This document shows, one piece after another, positions 9,009 to 18,414 of a stretch of DNA of 64,000 nucleotides. A program made the position numbers and the translations under genes. The stretch comes from Pseudoalteromonas shioyasakiensis (GTDB taxonomy: Bacteria; Pseudomonadota; Gammaproteobacteria; Enterobacterales; Alteromonadaceae). The stretch lies in assembly GCA_013391845.1 (NCBI GenBank), contig CP058414.1, positions 2,280,501-2,344,500 of the forward strand. The letters are read 5' to 3'. Positions within the stretch are counted from its first letter, which is position 1. The number at the start of each line of letters is the position of its first letter. The notes under the pieces are model-generated. The model made no database searches, had not been told where the DNA came from, and saw only the letters and a list, made by a program, of their open reading frames with translations.

Positions 9009-9530
9009 CTAAAAAATAGACACTTTCTGGCTTAGCGTTCTAAGCATTAATTTAGTATTTGGTGTTTCGGCACCTAGACCATATAACAAGGTCATAAAAT
9101 AGCAGTCGAGTAATATAGCTGCTTTTACTTTATTAAATTGCGGCTGGTCGGCAAAAACTAATGATTGTATTAGCTCCATGTGCTGTTGCTGGAATGGCTG
9201 CGAAAACAATCGCTGGCTAAAAAGCACTTTATAAAAGCGATGATGTAAACAATAAAACTGATAAAAATATTGCGCGTAATGATTAATCTTTAAGCGAGCA
9301 GGGCGGTGTATATCCGTTTCTTTGGCGCGTTCCAGCACATCATTAAATTTATCATCAAGGCATGCTTCTAAAATAGCCACTTTATCAGAGAAATGATTAA
9401 ACAAGGTGCCCACTGCTATGTTGCTTGCTGCAGAAATTTGCCTCGTTGAAGTATCATTAAACCCTTGCTCAGTAAAAAGATTCCAAGCCGCCTCTAAAAT
9501 ACGTTGGTGAGTATCTGCATGTTTGCTCAT
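9009..9530 (-). CDS. TetR-family transcriptional repressor
   Basis: 173 residues. The N-terminal helix-turn-helix is typical: RILEAAWNLFTEQGFNDTSTRQIS followed by IAVGTLFNHFSDK (about residues 9-52). The C-terminal ligand domain shows no recognisable specificity. Tandem palindromic sites lie just upstream of its start, so it is probably autoregulated, and the same sites sit between it and the divergent ybiT-like gene. Confidence 0.9.
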   Translation of the reverse strand: MSKHADTHQRILEAAWNLFTEQGFNDTSTRQISAASNIAVGTLFNHFSDKVAILEACLDDKFNDVLERAKETDIHRPARLKINHYAQYFYQFYCLHHRFYKVLFSQRLFSQPFQQQHMELIQSLVFADQPQFNKVKAAILLDCYFMTLLYGLGAETPNTKLMLRTLSQKVSIF

Positions 9531-9566
9531 TCTTAACCTACTGTTTATAAATAGTTATATTAAAAG

Positions 9567-9600
9567 TGAGCGTGCTCAAGTGATTAAGTGAGCGCGCTCA
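9567..9600. promoter_or_regulatory. Tandem palindromic operators, probably for the adjacent TetR regulator
   Basis: TGAGCGTGCTCA (9567-9578) and TGAGCGCGCTCA (9589-9600) are two 12-base palindromes, the second perfect and the first with one mismatch. Their centres are 22 bases apart, about two helical turns. They begin 36 bases upstream of the TetR start codon and lie 138 bases before the ybiT-like gene. The position and symmetry suit a TetR homodimer pair. Confidence 0.75.
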
Positions 9601-9737
9601 TTAAAGGTAGTCGCTAGGTGTGAGCTTGTAAAATTAGCGGGGGTATTTAATTAAACTTTCATGGCGTGCTAAGCGGCTTTAGTTTAAAATTGCCCGCAGT
9701 TTCGTTTTTACTTTTTTACCCGCTGGAGGGTACCGCT

Positions 9738-11324
9738 ATCATTAGTACAGCTAATATCACCATGCAATTTGGTGCTAAACCTTTATTCGAAAATATTTCA
9801 GCAAAATTTGGCGATGGTAACCGTTACGGTTTAATCGGTGCGAATGGCTGTGGTAAATCAACCTTCATGAAAATCCTAAGTGGTGAACTTGAGCCATCTT
9901 CAGGTAATGTCAGCACAGATCCAAACGAACGTATTGCAAAACTAAATCAAGACCAGTTTGCTTACGAAGAGTTTTCTGTAATCGACACAGTAATCATGGG
10001 TCATAAAGAGCTGTGGGAAGTAAAAAAAGAGCGTGACCGTATTTACAGCCTACCTGAGATGAGCGAAGAAGACGGCATGAAAGTGGCTGATCTTGAAACT
10101 GAGTTTGCCGAAATGGATGGTTACTCAGCAGAAGCTAAAGCAGGTGAGTTACTAATTGGTGTAGGTATTGGTACAGAGCAACATTACGGCCCTATGTCTG
10201 AAATCGCACCGGGTTTTAAACTGCGTGTGTTACTTGCACAAGTGCTGTTTTCTGATCCAGATATCATGCTACTCGATGAGCCTACCAATAACTTGGACAT
10301 ATACACCATCAAGTGGTTAGAAGACGTGTTAAACCAGCGTGACTGTACCATGATCATCATTTCGCACGACCGTCACTTCTTAAACTCTGTATGTACACAC
10401 ATGGCTGACATCGATTATGGCGAGCTTCGTATTTACCCTGGTAACTACGATGAGTACATGTTCGCTGCAACGCAAGCTCGTGAGCGTCTACTTAGCGAAA
10501 ACGCGAAGAAGAAAAGCCAAATTGCCGAACTTCAACAGTTCGTATCGCGCTTCTCTGCGAACGCTTCAAAAGCAAAGCAAGCAACATCACGTGCGAAACA
10601 AATCGATAAAATTCAGCTTGAAGAAGTTAAAGCATCTTCTCGTCAAAGTCCGTTTATTCGCTTTGAGCAAGAGAAGCAGTTATTCCGTAATGCGTTAGAG
10701 CTAACAAACTTAGCGCAAGGTTTCGAAGAGACCTTATTCAGTGGTCTTGAAGGCTTAGTTGAAGTAGGCGAGCGTATTGCGATTATCGGTGAGAACGGTG
10801 TTGGTAAAACAACACTGTTAAATACTCTTGCTGGTCGTTTAGCACCAAAACAAGGTGAATTTAAATGGTCAGATAACGCTAATATTGGGTATTACGCACA
10901 AGACCATGCTGACGAGTTCGAACAAGACATGAACTTATTTGAGTGGATGGAACAATGGCAACAAGAAGGTGACGACGAGCAAGTTGTTCGTAGTTTCTTA
11001 GGTCGTATGCTGTTTTCACAAAACGACATCAAAAAGTCAGTAAAAGTGATTTCAGGTGGTGAGCAAGGCCGTATGCTGTTTGGCAAAATTATGATGCATA
11101 AACCAAACATCTTATTAATGGATGAGCCAACCAACCACATGGACATGGAATCTATCGAAGCGCTTAACTTAGCACTTGAAGCATACGAAGGGACATTATT
11201 GTTCGTATCACACGATAGACAATTTGTATCATCGCTTGCTAACCGTATTTGGGAAATCAAAGACGGCAAAGTTATCGACTTTAAAGGTACATACACTGAG
11301 TACCTAGCAAGCAAAGAAGCTTAA
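9738..11324 (+). CDS. ybiT: ABC-F ATPase, YbiT type, apparently without a normal start codon
   Basis: Two ABC ATPase domains with no membrane segments, closely following E. coli YbiT, a ribosome-associated ABC-F factor. Walker A motifs are GANGCGKST and GENGVGKTT; the Walker B blocks [10 protein letters not shown] and [10 protein letters not shown] are both intact. Aligned with YbiT from memory (MLVSSNVTMQFG), the start falls on ATC 9738, with GGAGG at 9725-9729 eight bases before it. ATT 9741 is the next possibility. The frame extends to a GTG at 9666 with no SD, and the first in-frame ATG (9762) would remove the first beta-strand. So it uses a rare start codon, or one base is a sequence error. 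Confidence 0.85.
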   Translation: MISTANITMQFGAKPLFENISAKFGDGNRYGLIGANGCGKSTFMKILSGELEPSSGNVSTDPNERIAKLNQDQFAYEEFSVIDTVIMGHKELWEVKKERDRIYSLPEMSEEDGMKVADLETEFAEMDGYSAEAKAGELLIGVGIGTEQHYGPMSEIAPGFKLRVLLAQVLFSDPDIMLLDEPTNNLDIYTIKWLEDVLNQRDCTMIIISHDRHFLNSVCTHMADIDYGELRIYPGNYDEYMFAATQARERLLSENAKKKSQIAELQQFVSRFSANASKAKQATSRAKQIDKIQLEEVKASSRQSPFIRFEQEKQLFRNALELTNLAQGFEETLFSGLEGLVEVGERIAIIGENGVGKTTLLNTLAGRLAPKQGEFKWSDNANIGYYAQDHADEFEQDMNLFEWMEQWQQEGDDEQVVRSFLGRMLFSQNDIKKSVKVISGGEQGRMLFGKIMMHKPNILLMDEPTNHMDMESIEALNLALEAYEGTLLFVSHDRQFVSSLANRIWEIKDGKVIDFKGTYTEYLASKEA

Positions 11325-11341
11325 TTAGCTGATGAGTGATT

Positions 11342-11368
11342 AAAAGCCATGCATGTCATGGCTTTTTT
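11342..11368 (+). terminator. Rho-independent terminator after the ybiT-like gene
   Basis: The stem AAAAGCCATG / CATGGCTTTT has a 5-base loop and runs into T residues, 17 bases after the ybiT stop. Confidence 0.87.
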
Positions 11369-11404
11369 GTGCTTCTAGAGTCGCATCTTGATGTGAGTTA
11401 GGTA

Positions 11405-11410
11405 TATAAT
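11405..11410 (+). promoter_or_regulatory. Probable -10 element of the purEK promoter
   Basis: A consensus TATAAT lies 62 bases before the purE ATG. The region 17 bases upstream holds only a poor -35, so an activator or an extended element may be needed. I saw no clear PurR box. Confidence 0.4.
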
Positions 11411-11472
11411 ACCCGCCACAAAATAAGGACAAAAGTCCGCTTTTTAGAAAACAATTTAACTGAGGTGTATTT

Positions 11473-11955
11473 ATGACTGTTGGCATTATTATGGGTTCCA
11501 AATCAGACTGGCCAACGATGGAACATGCGGCGTTAATGCTAGAAAAATTCGGCATTGAATACGAAACTAAAGTTGTTTCTGCTCACCGTACCCCTCAATT
11601 ACTTGCTGACTATGCAAGCTCAGCTGCAGATCGCGGTATTAAAATTATTATTGCTGGTGCAGGTGGTGCAGCGCACTTACCTGGTATGGCTGCGGCGTTT
11701 ACATCACTGCCAGTTTTAGGTGTACCAGTTAAATCTAAAACACTAAATGGTGTAGATTCTTTATTATCTATTTGCCAAATGCCTAAAGGTGTTGCGGTAG
11801 GTACTCTTGCAATTGGTGAAGCTGGCGCTGCTAATGCTGGCCTTTTAGCGGCACAAATTTTAGGTTGCCAACAGCCTGAAATCTTCGCAAAAGTTGAAGC
11901 ATTCCGTAAAGAACAAACAGACACAATCTTAGCTAACCCTAATCCTGCAGAGTAA
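11473..11955 (+). CDS. purE: N5-carboxyaminoimidazole ribonucleotide mutase
   Basis: Class I PurE, which converts N5-CAIR to CAIR in purine synthesis. It has 160 residues, with the active-site signature [12 protein letters not shown] near the start, the SAHRTP motif near residue 40, and GGAAHLPGM near residue 65. GAGG lies upstream of the ATG. It is followed at one base by purK, whose product supplies its substrate. Confidence 0.96.
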   Translation: MTVGIIMGSKSDWPTMEHAALMLEKFGIEYETKVVSAHRTPQLLADYASSAADRGIKIIIAGAGGAAHLPGMAAAFTSLPVLGVPVKSKTLNGVDSLLSICQMPKGVAVGTLAIGEAGAANAGLLAAQILGCQQPEIFAKVEAFRKEQTDTILANPNPAE

Positions 11956-11956
11956 T

Positions 11957-13105
11957 ATGAATATTCTAATTTTAGGTGCAGGCCAGTTAGCTCGTATGAT
12001 GAGCTTAGCGGGTGCACCGCTTGATTTAAATGTTGTTGCCTACGATGTGGGTAGTAAAAAAATCATTCACCCATTAACTGGTGAAGTTCGTAACAGCACA
12101 TTACAACAAGCTATTGATAACGCAGACGCTATCACCGCAGAGTTTGAACACATTCCTGATGATGTACTAACACTTTGCTGTCAAAGCAATAAGTTTTATC
12201 CGGGTAAAGCGGCAATTAAAACAGGTGGCGACCGCGCACTTGAAAAAGCATTACTTGATAAAACAAATGTTGAGTGTGCGCCTTACCAATTAATTACAGA
12301 AAAAGCGCACCTTATCGCTGCTGTAGAGCGCTTAGGCAAGCCGCTTGTGATCAAAACCTGCCAAGCGGGTTACGATGGTAAAGGCCAATGGCGCTTAAAG
12401 TCAGATGACCAAATTGACCAAATCTGGTCAGAAATGGCAGATTTCATTGCATCTGGCACCGAGAGTGCTCCGCACTCTATTATCGCAGAGAAGATGATCC
12501 CATTTGACCGTGAAGTATCTATCATTGGTGCACGCGACAAAGCAGGTAACACAGTTATTTACCCATTAACTGAAAATCAACACACCAATGGTGTGCTTAC
12601 GCTTTCAGTTGCTGGTAAAGAAAAAGCAGCGATTCAAGAACAAGCTGAGCTGGCATTTAACAAGTTAGCGCAAGAGCTTGACTATGTAGGTGTATTAGCA
12701 ATCGAGTTTTTTGATGTACAAGGTACGTTATTAGTTAACGAAATTGCGCCACGCGTTCATAACTCTGGTCACTGGACACAGCAGGGTACACATTGCTCAC
12801 AGTTCGAAAACCACATGCGTGCTGTTGCAGGTTTACCACTAGGTAGTACAGAGTGTCTTCGTCCTACTGCTATGATCAACGTATTAGGTCAGCCTTCAAT
12901 CCCTCACTCAGTACTGGCAACGCAAGACGTTACTAGTCACTGGTATGGTAAAACGGCTAAACCGGGTCGTAAGATGGGTCATATCAATGTATCGGCTGAT
13001 AACCTTCACCAATTAGGTGAGCGTTTAGCGGCACTGGCTGAAATTTTGCCAGAGCAAGACTACCCAGGTGTAGCAGCTACCAGCACCCAACTTATTTTAA
13101 ACTAA
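11957..13105 (+). CDS. purK: N5-carboxyaminoimidazole ribonucleotide synthase
   Basis: ATP-grasp enzyme that carboxylates AIR with bicarbonate. It has 382 residues. The N-terminal nucleotide-binding fold starts LILGAGQLARMM. ATP-grasp marks are VIKTCQAGYDGKGQW and the metal-binding VLAIEFFDVQGTLLVNEIAPRVHNSGHWT. It is co-transcribed with purE. Confidence 0.96.
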   Translation: MNILILGAGQLARMMSLAGAPLDLNVVAYDVGSKKIIHPLTGEVRNSTLQQAIDNADAITAEFEHIPDDVLTLCCQSNKFYPGKAAIKTGGDRALEKALLDKTNVECAPYQLITEKAHLIAAVERLGKPLVIKTCQAGYDGKGQWRLKSDDQIDQIWSEMADFIASGTESAPHSIIAEKMIPFDREVSIIGARDKAGNTVIYPLTENQHTNGVLTLSVAGKEKAAIQEQAELAFNKLAQELDYVGVLAIEFFDVQGTLLVNEIAPRVHNSGHWTQQGTHCSQFENHMRAVAGLPLGSTECLRPTAMINVLGQPSIPHSVLATQDVTSHWYGKTAKPGRKMGHINVSADNLHQLGERLAALAEILPEQDYPGVAATSTQLILN

Positions 13106-13120
13106 TCAGTTTAAATTCTT

Positions 13121-13146
13121 AAAAGCCGAGTTTGTCTCGGCTTTTT
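13121..13146 (+). terminator. Rho-independent terminator after purK
   Basis: The stem AAAAGCCGAG / CTCGGCTTTT has a 5-base loop and ends in T residues, 16 bases after the purK stop. Confidence 0.87.
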
Positions 13147-13160
13147 AATCTCTATAACTT

Positions 13161-13323
13161 ATACCAATCCGCAATAATACTTAATCATTTTGAGGGATTA
13201 AACCTGTCGCTACCTGCGTTGAAAAATTTCTCATTTAGAACAACTAAATAACGAAATTTTTGCCTTGGTATCAACAAGGTTTTCTTGCCTCAAAATAGAC
13301 TACTTAATTAAGCGAATTGGTAT
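13161..13323. repeat. Dispersed MITE-like intergenic repeat, copy A (complete)
   Basis: A 163-base non-coding element bounded by ATACCAATCCGC and GCGAATTGGTAT, which are 12-base terminal inverted repeats with one mismatch. A second copy in reverse orientation at 29629-29775 matches over most of its length, including the inner blocks CTTGCCTCAAAATAGAC and AACGAAATTTTTGCCTTG. There is no ORF. It fits a small non-autonomous element or REP-like family; no target duplication was obvious. It fills most of the purK to 13424 gap. Confidence 0.8.
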
Positions 13324-13423
13324 TACCCGCAAACTTCGCTAATTTTGTACCTCTTGTCTCAAAGCACTTGCGTCAGGGGTATCTTGCTATAGACTAATAT
13401 TTTTATATTAATATTAGTTCGTT

Positions 13424-13654
13424 ATGTTACATCCTCGATTAAGAACAGTCGTATTTGCGTTTTTTATGGCGCTGTTTATGTCTGGATTTATGTCTTTAGT
13501 GATCAGTATTTTTAACCTTGGTTTAATCGATAACATTGCAGCCATTTGGCTTAAAGCATGGGCTTTTGCTTTTTGTGTCGCATTTCCTACCGTTATTTTA
13601 GTCGCACCTGTGGTTCATAAGTTAACCAATAAATTTATCAGAGCACCGTTGTGA
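13424..13654 (+). CDS. DUF2798 family small membrane protein
   Basis: 76 residues with two membrane helices (about 9-31 and 40-64: WLKAWAFAFCVAFPTVILVAPVV). The layout MALFMSGFMSLVIS...WLKAWAFAFCVAFP is typical of DUF2798, whose function is unknown. Its stop overlaps the GTG start of the next gene, so it is translationally coupled to the YeiH-type transporter and may assist it. Confidence 0.8.
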   Translation: MLHPRLRTVVFAFFMALFMSGFMSLVISIFNLGLIDNIAAIWLKAWAFAFCVAFPTVILVAPVVHKLTNKFIRAPL

Positions 13655-14583
13655 TAGCCGAACGCCCAAAACAATTTCTTTTTATTGCACTATTTTTAGC
13701 ATCGGCCTTACCTTTTGTTGGCTCTGCTACGGCACTTGTTGTTGGCGCTTTGTTTGCTATGGTTTTAGGTAATCCATTTGCAGTTCAGTCACAAAAAATT
13801 AGTAAATGGATGCTAAAGTTAGCGGTTATTGGCTTAGGCTTTGCTGTTGATTTTAGTCAAGTAATAGAAGTAGGGCGCAGCTCAATTGTACTTACTATTG
13901 TCAGTATTACCGCGATTATTGGCCTTGGCGAAATTTTATCTCAGTTGTTTAAGTTAAATAAAAATACCGGTGTACTCATATCATTTGGTACTGCAATTTG
14001 TGGTGGTAGCGCAATTGCAGCAATGGCGCCAGTTATCAAGGCAAAAGATCACGAAGTCGCGATATCTTTAGCTGTAGTTTTTTTACTTAACGCACTTGGC
14101 TTGGTGTTATTTCCAATGATTGGTCATTATTTGGGCCTGACTGAGCAGCAATTTGGGGTATGGGCGGCACTGGCTATTCACGATACTAGTAGTGTAGTTG
14201 GGGCCTCAGCTGCTTATGGCGCATCAGCTCTTGCAATTGCCACCACTATCAAGCTCACTAGAGCGATGTGGATCATACCGTATACTAGTATCGCAGGTGT
14301 TTTTTGGAAATCAGATGAAAAAGCCAGTATCCCATTGTTTATATTTGGGTTTTTAGCGGCTGCATTGATCAACTCAAGCTTCCCTGAGTACCAAACACTC
14401 TGGCATGCACTTAATGTTGGCGCTAAACAAGTTTTGGTAATGACCTTATTTTTGATTGGGAGTGGTTTATCAATTTCGGTCTTAAAACAAGCGGGCATTA
14501 AACCTTTTATCATGGCGATGATCTTATGGATCATTGTCAGCAGTATTATTTTACTACTTATTGTAGACGGATTTATTTCATGA
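13651..14583 (+). CDS. YeiH family putative exporter (UPF0324)
   Basis: 310 residues, about ten hydrophobic segments, inner membrane. Family signatures are LAVIGLGFAVDF, FGTAICGGSAIAAMAPVI and WAALAIHDTSSVVGA. The family is labelled putative sulfate exporter, but the substrate is not proven. The start is GTG 13651 inside the preceding stop, and the stop overlaps the ATG of the next gene as ATGA. The three genes form one tight operon. Confidence 0.88.
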   Translation: MIAERPKQFLFIALFLASALPFVGSATALVVGALFAMVLGNPFAVQSQKISKWMLKLAVIGLGFAVDFSQVIEVGRSSIVLTIVSITAIIGLGEILSQLFKLNKNTGVLISFGTAICGGSAIAAMAPVIKAKDHEVAISLAVVFLLNALGLVLFPMIGHYLGLTEQQFGVWAALAIHDTSSVVGASAAYGASALAIATTIKLTRAMWIIPYTSIAGVFWKSDEKASIPLFIFGFLAAALINSSFPEYQTLWHALNVGAKQVLVMTLFLIGSGLSISVLKQAGIKPFIMAMILWIIVSSIILLLIVDGFIS

Positions 14584-15743
14584 AAAACGCTTTATTAACT
14601 TCTTCAATAGCACTGACTGTAGGCTTATTTGCTAACAATGTATCGGCTGCTGATTTACGAGTTGCCACCTTTAACGTAAGTATGGACGCAACCAACTATG
14701 CAAAAAAAGGTGAAGCGATTGATAAAGATGCTTTAAGCAAAGCTTTAGCGAGCAACCACCAGCAAATACGCAACATTGCCGAAATAATTCAGCGTGTAAG
14801 ACCGGATGTTATTTTACTTAATGAGTTTGATTATATTGATGCAGACAAAGGCATCAACGTATTTCGTAAAAACTACCTGCAAGTATCACAAAATAAGCAG
14901 GTTGCTATCGATTACCCGTATTACTTTATTGCACCCGTTAACACCGGTTTAGCTACCGAGTTTGACCTAGATAACGATGGTGTAAAGGGGCATTACAAAG
15001 GTGATGCTCAAGGTTTTGGCTTCTTTGAAGGGCATTATGCAATGGCTGTATTGTCGCGCTATCCAATCGATTTAGATAAAGCGCGCACACTACAAACATT
15101 CAAATACAAAGACATGCCAAATGCACAAATGCCTATAGACCCTAAAACAGGTAAAGACTGGTACTCTGCGGAGGAATGGCAAGCAATTCACCTAAGCTCT
15201 AAATCATTTTGGGATTTACCAATTAATGTAAAAGGAAAAACGCTTCATTTGCTTGCTTCGCATCCAACCCCACCGGTTTTTGATGGTGATGAAGACCGTA
15301 ACGGTAAGCGTAATCATGATGAAGTACGCCTGATTGCAGACTACATCAATAATGCTAACTATATTTATGATGATAAAGGCCAAAAAGGGGGCTTAAAAGC
15401 GAAAAGCCGCTTTGTGATTGTGGGTGATTTAAATGCTGCGCCAGAAGGGGGTAAGGCTCGCCCGAATACCACAGACCAAATTTTAAAAAACCCATTAGTG
15501 AATACCTCATTTACGCCAACAAGCAAAGGTGCTAAAGAGTCGTATAAAGAAGATTTCGCTAAAAACTATACCGCTTATTGGCAAGCTCGTGCTGATTACG
15601 TATTACCATCAAATTATGGTATTGAGATTAACGATGGTGGGGTTTTTTGGCCACAGAAAAGCTCTGAACTGTTCCGTTTAATTAAAGATCGTAACGCATC
15701 GTCTGATCACCGTATGGTATGGCTTGATATCAGTTTAAAATAA
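14580..15743 (+). CDS. Secreted endonuclease/exonuclease/phosphatase family protein
   Basis: 387 residues from ATG 14580; the frame is open earlier, but this start overlaps the previous stop and begins a clear Sec signal peptide (MKNALLTSSIALTVGL...VSA). The EEP fold follows, with LRVATFNVSM, the metal-binding Glu in VILLNEFDYID, GDLNAAPEG, and the terminal SDHRMVWLDI. It is probably a periplasmic or secreted phosphodiesterase. The substrate could be nucleic acid, lipid or phosphoester. There is no GlyGly-CTERM tail. Confidence 0.87.
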   Translation: MKNALLTSSIALTVGLFANNVSAADLRVATFNVSMDATNYAKKGEAIDKDALSKALASNHQQIRNIAEIIQRVRPDVILLNEFDYIDADKGINVFRKNYLQVSQNKQVAIDYPYYFIAPVNTGLATEFDLDNDGVKGHYKGDAQGFGFFEGHYAMAVLSRYPIDLDKARTLQTFKYKDMPNAQMPIDPKTGKDWYSAEEWQAIHLSSKSFWDLPINVKGKTLHLLASHPTPPVFDGDEDRNGKRNHDEVRLIADYINNANYIYDDKGQKGGLKAKSRFVIVGDLNAAPEGGKARPNTTDQILKNPLVNTSFTPTSKGAKESYKEDFAKNYTAYWQARADYVLPSNYGIEINDGGVFWPQKSSELFRLIKDRNASSDHRMVWLDISLK

Positions 15744-15848
15744 GCTGTTATTAAACGGAAAAGTTTGGCTGTTTATCCTATAAAAATTGCTATTTCATCA
15801 GTGCTTCTGCTTAAATAGGGCGAATTATAATAACCCGTAAGAAGCACT

Positions 15849-18341
15849 ATGAAATTCAAAACCACTGCTAATAAAACGTTAGTGGCTCTCGCAGTCGCAT
15901 CTAGCTTCATGCTAGCAGGTTGTCAATCAACCGCCTCAACGCCTTCTGAAGAACAAGTTACCAATGTAGCCCCAGTTGTTGCTACTCCTGCCGATACAGG
16001 TTCAGCTGAAATCACGTTAGAGCAAGCAATGGCTCATCCTGATTGGTTAGGTCGTCAGCCTGAGCGTGCTTTCTGGAACGGTGATTCTAACAGTATCGTT
16101 TATGCACAAAAGCAACAAGGCAATGAGTTACGCGATTTATACGTTCAAGCGGTAAATAGCCAATCTGCATCACAATTAGCGTTAAATAAACTACACACTG
16201 TAGGCGCTAAAAACGCAGTTTACTCAGCAGATAAAAAGCAACAGGCTTATGCATTTGAAGGTAATATCTTCATTAAAAACTTAAGCACTGGACAAATTAC
16301 GCAAATTACACACGACAGCGCAAAGCAATCAAAACCACAGTTTTTAACTGATGGTAGCCTTGCTTATCGCCAAGGTAATGCATTTTATAAAGTTGATTTA
16401 GCAACCGGTCGCCAAGTTGAATTAGTTAACTTACACCTAGATGATGCACCTAAAGGTGTACAAGAGCCAGACACTTATATTGCAAAAGAGCAACACAAAC
16501 TAATTGATTACATTGCGCTTACTCATAAAAACAAAAAAGATCGTGAAGAGCGTAAAGCACAAATCAACGAACAAAACGACAGCATTGCTAACGCACAGTT
16601 TTACTTAGGTAAAGGTAAGCGTTTAGCAGATGTACAGCTTTCACCAAATGGCCAAGCACTTGTTGCAGTAACCACAGAAAACCGCTCATGGCGCGATGAA
16701 GGCGATATCATGCCTAATTACATTGCCGATGATGCGCGCGTAAAAGCAGAAAAAGTTCGCCGTCGTGTTGCTGATGAAAAACCAATCAGCTCAGACGTTG
16801 TTTACATCGACCTTAAATCAGGCGAGCAAACAACCCTAGCATTCGATACTTTACCTGGTTTTGATGAAGACGTACTTGCAGCTGTTAAGAAAGAAAATTA
16901 CGCTCGTGATGGCAAAACTTATAAGTCTGAAAAAGCACCACGTGCCATCAACCTAATGATGGATTGGGGTTGGGACCAGAGTGCTATTCAATGGAACACA
17001 GACGGTTCACAAGTGGCTCTTATGCTTGAAGCATGGGACAACAAAGACCGTTGGTTAGCCACTGTTGATACACAAAACAACAAGCTTGTTTCACAACACC
17101 GTCTACATGACGATGCGTGGGTAAACTATGCATACAATGATTTTGGTTGGTTGAACAACTCAGATACCCTTTACTATTTATCTGAAGAGTCTGGTTACAG
17201 CCACATTTACAAAAAGCCACTAAACGGTAAAGCAACGCAGCTAACTAAAGGCCAATTTGTTGTTTCTAACTTAACGTTAACGGATGATAACTCAGCAATT
17301 TACTACAAAGCTAACGTTGAGCACCCAGGTCTTTACGAAATCTATCGTGTAAACCCTGCAAACGGTGAATCTGAGCAAGTAACCAACCTCGATGGTATGA
17401 CTGACTACCAGTTAAGCCCAGATGAAAGCAAACTATTGCTAACTCACTCAAAAATTATGTCGCCACCTGAGCTTTATGTTGCTGATGCAAAAGCAAATAC
17501 CCAAGCAACTCAGTTAACGCACACGGTCTCTGATGAGTTCTTAGCGAAGAAACTAATCGCACCTAAGATTGTTGCTGTGCCTTCAAGCCACACTGATCAG
17601 CCAATTTACGCAAAAGTATATTACCCAGCTGATTATAAAGAAGGCGAAACGGGTAAAAACCGTAAAGCGGTTATCTTTAACCACGGTGCTGGTTACCTAC
17701 AAAACTCACACATGGGTTGGTCTGGTTACTTCCGTGAGTTTATGTTCCACTCACTACTTGCTTCAGAAGGCTACGTAGTAATGGACATGGACTATCGTGC
17801 ATCGAAAGGTTACGGCCGTGATTGGCGTACAGCTATTTATCGTCAAATGGGTACACCTGAGATCCAAGATTTAGCAGATGGCGTAAGCTGGATGGCAGAC
17901 AACGCAAATGTAGATACACAAGCTGTAGGTACTTATGGTGGTTCTTACGGTGGTTTCATGACGTTTATGGCGCTATTCACACAGCCTGATTTATTCAAAG
18001 CAGGTGCTGCACTTCGTCCAGTAACTGATTGGGCTCACTACAATGGTCCTTATACGTCTAACATCTTAAACCACCCAGATGTTGATCCAATTGCCTATGA
18101 AAAGAGCTCACCAATTTATTTTGCTGAAGGTCTTAAGAGCCATTTATTGATTAATGCGCCTATGGTTGATGACAATGTATTCTTCCAAGACTCAGTACGT
18201 TTAGTACAGCGCTTAATTGAGCTTGAAAAAGAAAACTTTGAAACAGCTATCTTCCCAGTTGAACCACATGGTTTTGTACAACCATCAAGCTGGTTAGATG
18301 AATACCGCCGTATTCATAAGCTATTTAAAGAAACCCTGTAA
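15849..18341 (+). CDS. Lipoprotein S9 family peptidase (prolyl oligopeptidase / DPP-IV type)
   Basis: 830 residues with a lipoprotein signal (lipobox LAGC, Cys24). A beta-propeller N-domain covers roughly residues 60-560, and an alpha/beta-hydrolase domain follows. The nucleophile is Ser699 in GTYGGSYGGF; the acid lies around MVDDNV and the histidine is in EPHGFVQP. It should cleave short peptides in the periplasm. TATAAT at about 15826-15831 is a likely -10. It is a single gene ended by a strong terminator. Confidence 0.92.
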   Translation: MKFKTTANKTLVALAVASSFMLAGCQSTASTPSEEQVTNVAPVVATPADTGSAEITLEQAMAHPDWLGRQPERAFWNGDSNSIVYAQKQQGNELRDLYVQAVNSQSASQLALNKLHTVGAKNAVYSADKKQQAYAFEGNIFIKNLSTGQITQITHDSAKQSKPQFLTDGSLAYRQGNAFYKVDLATGRQVELVNLHLDDAPKGVQEPDTYIAKEQHKLIDYIALTHKNKKDREERKAQINEQNDSIANAQFYLGKGKRLADVQLSPNGQALVAVTTENRSWRDEGDIMPNYIADDARVKAEKVRRRVADEKPISSDVVYIDLKSGEQTTLAFDTLPGFDEDVLAAVKKENYARDGKTYKSEKAPRAINLMMDWGWDQSAIQWNTDGSQVALMLEAWDNKDRWLATVDTQNNKLVSQHRLHDDAWVNYAYNDFGWLNNSDTLYYLSEESGYSHIYKKPLNGKATQLTKGQFVVSNLTLTDDNSAIYYKANVEHPGLYEIYRVNPANGESEQVTNLDGMTDYQLSPDESKLLLTHSKIMSPPELYVADAKANTQATQLTHTVSDEFLAKKLIAPKIVAVPSSHTDQPIYAKVYYPADYKEGETGKNRKAVIFNHGAGYLQNSHMGWSGYFREFMFHSLLASEGYVVMDMDYRASKGYGRDWRTAIYRQMGTPEIQDLADGVSWMADNANVDTQAVGTYGGSYGGFMTFMALFTQPDLFKAGAALRPVTDWAHYNGPYTSNILNHPDVDPIAYEKSSPIYFAEGLKSHLLINAPMVDDNVFFQDSVRLVQRLIELEKENFETAIFPVEPHGFVQPSSWLDEYRRIHKLFKETL

Positions 18342-18357
18342 TCCAATAGCGTAAATG

Positions 18358-18386
18358 AAAAACAGCCACTTTAAGTGGCTGTTTTT
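18358..18386 (+). terminator. Rho-independent terminator after the S9 peptidase gene
   Basis: A 13-base perfect stem, AAAAACAGCCACT / AGTGGCTGTTTTT, with a 3-base loop and T-rich 3' side. It starts 17 bases after the stop. Confidence 0.9.
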
Positions 18387-18414
18387 GTTTGTAATAGAAT
18401 TTATCTAAAAGGGG

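Noticed and set aside
9666..9737. 24-residue N-terminal extension of the ABC-F protein from GTG 9666
   Set aside because: There is no SD before GTG, and a strong GGAGG lies inside the extension directly before the family's usual start point.
10892..11314. Long antisense ORF of 140 residues opposite the ybiT-like gene
   Set aside because: Composition is Ser/Ile-rich and typical of an antisense shadow of a conserved ABC domain; there is no SD or family.
13161..13323. Possible insertion sequence
   Set aside because: There is no transposase ORF; the element is too short and non-coding, so only a MITE/REP-like repeat is supported.
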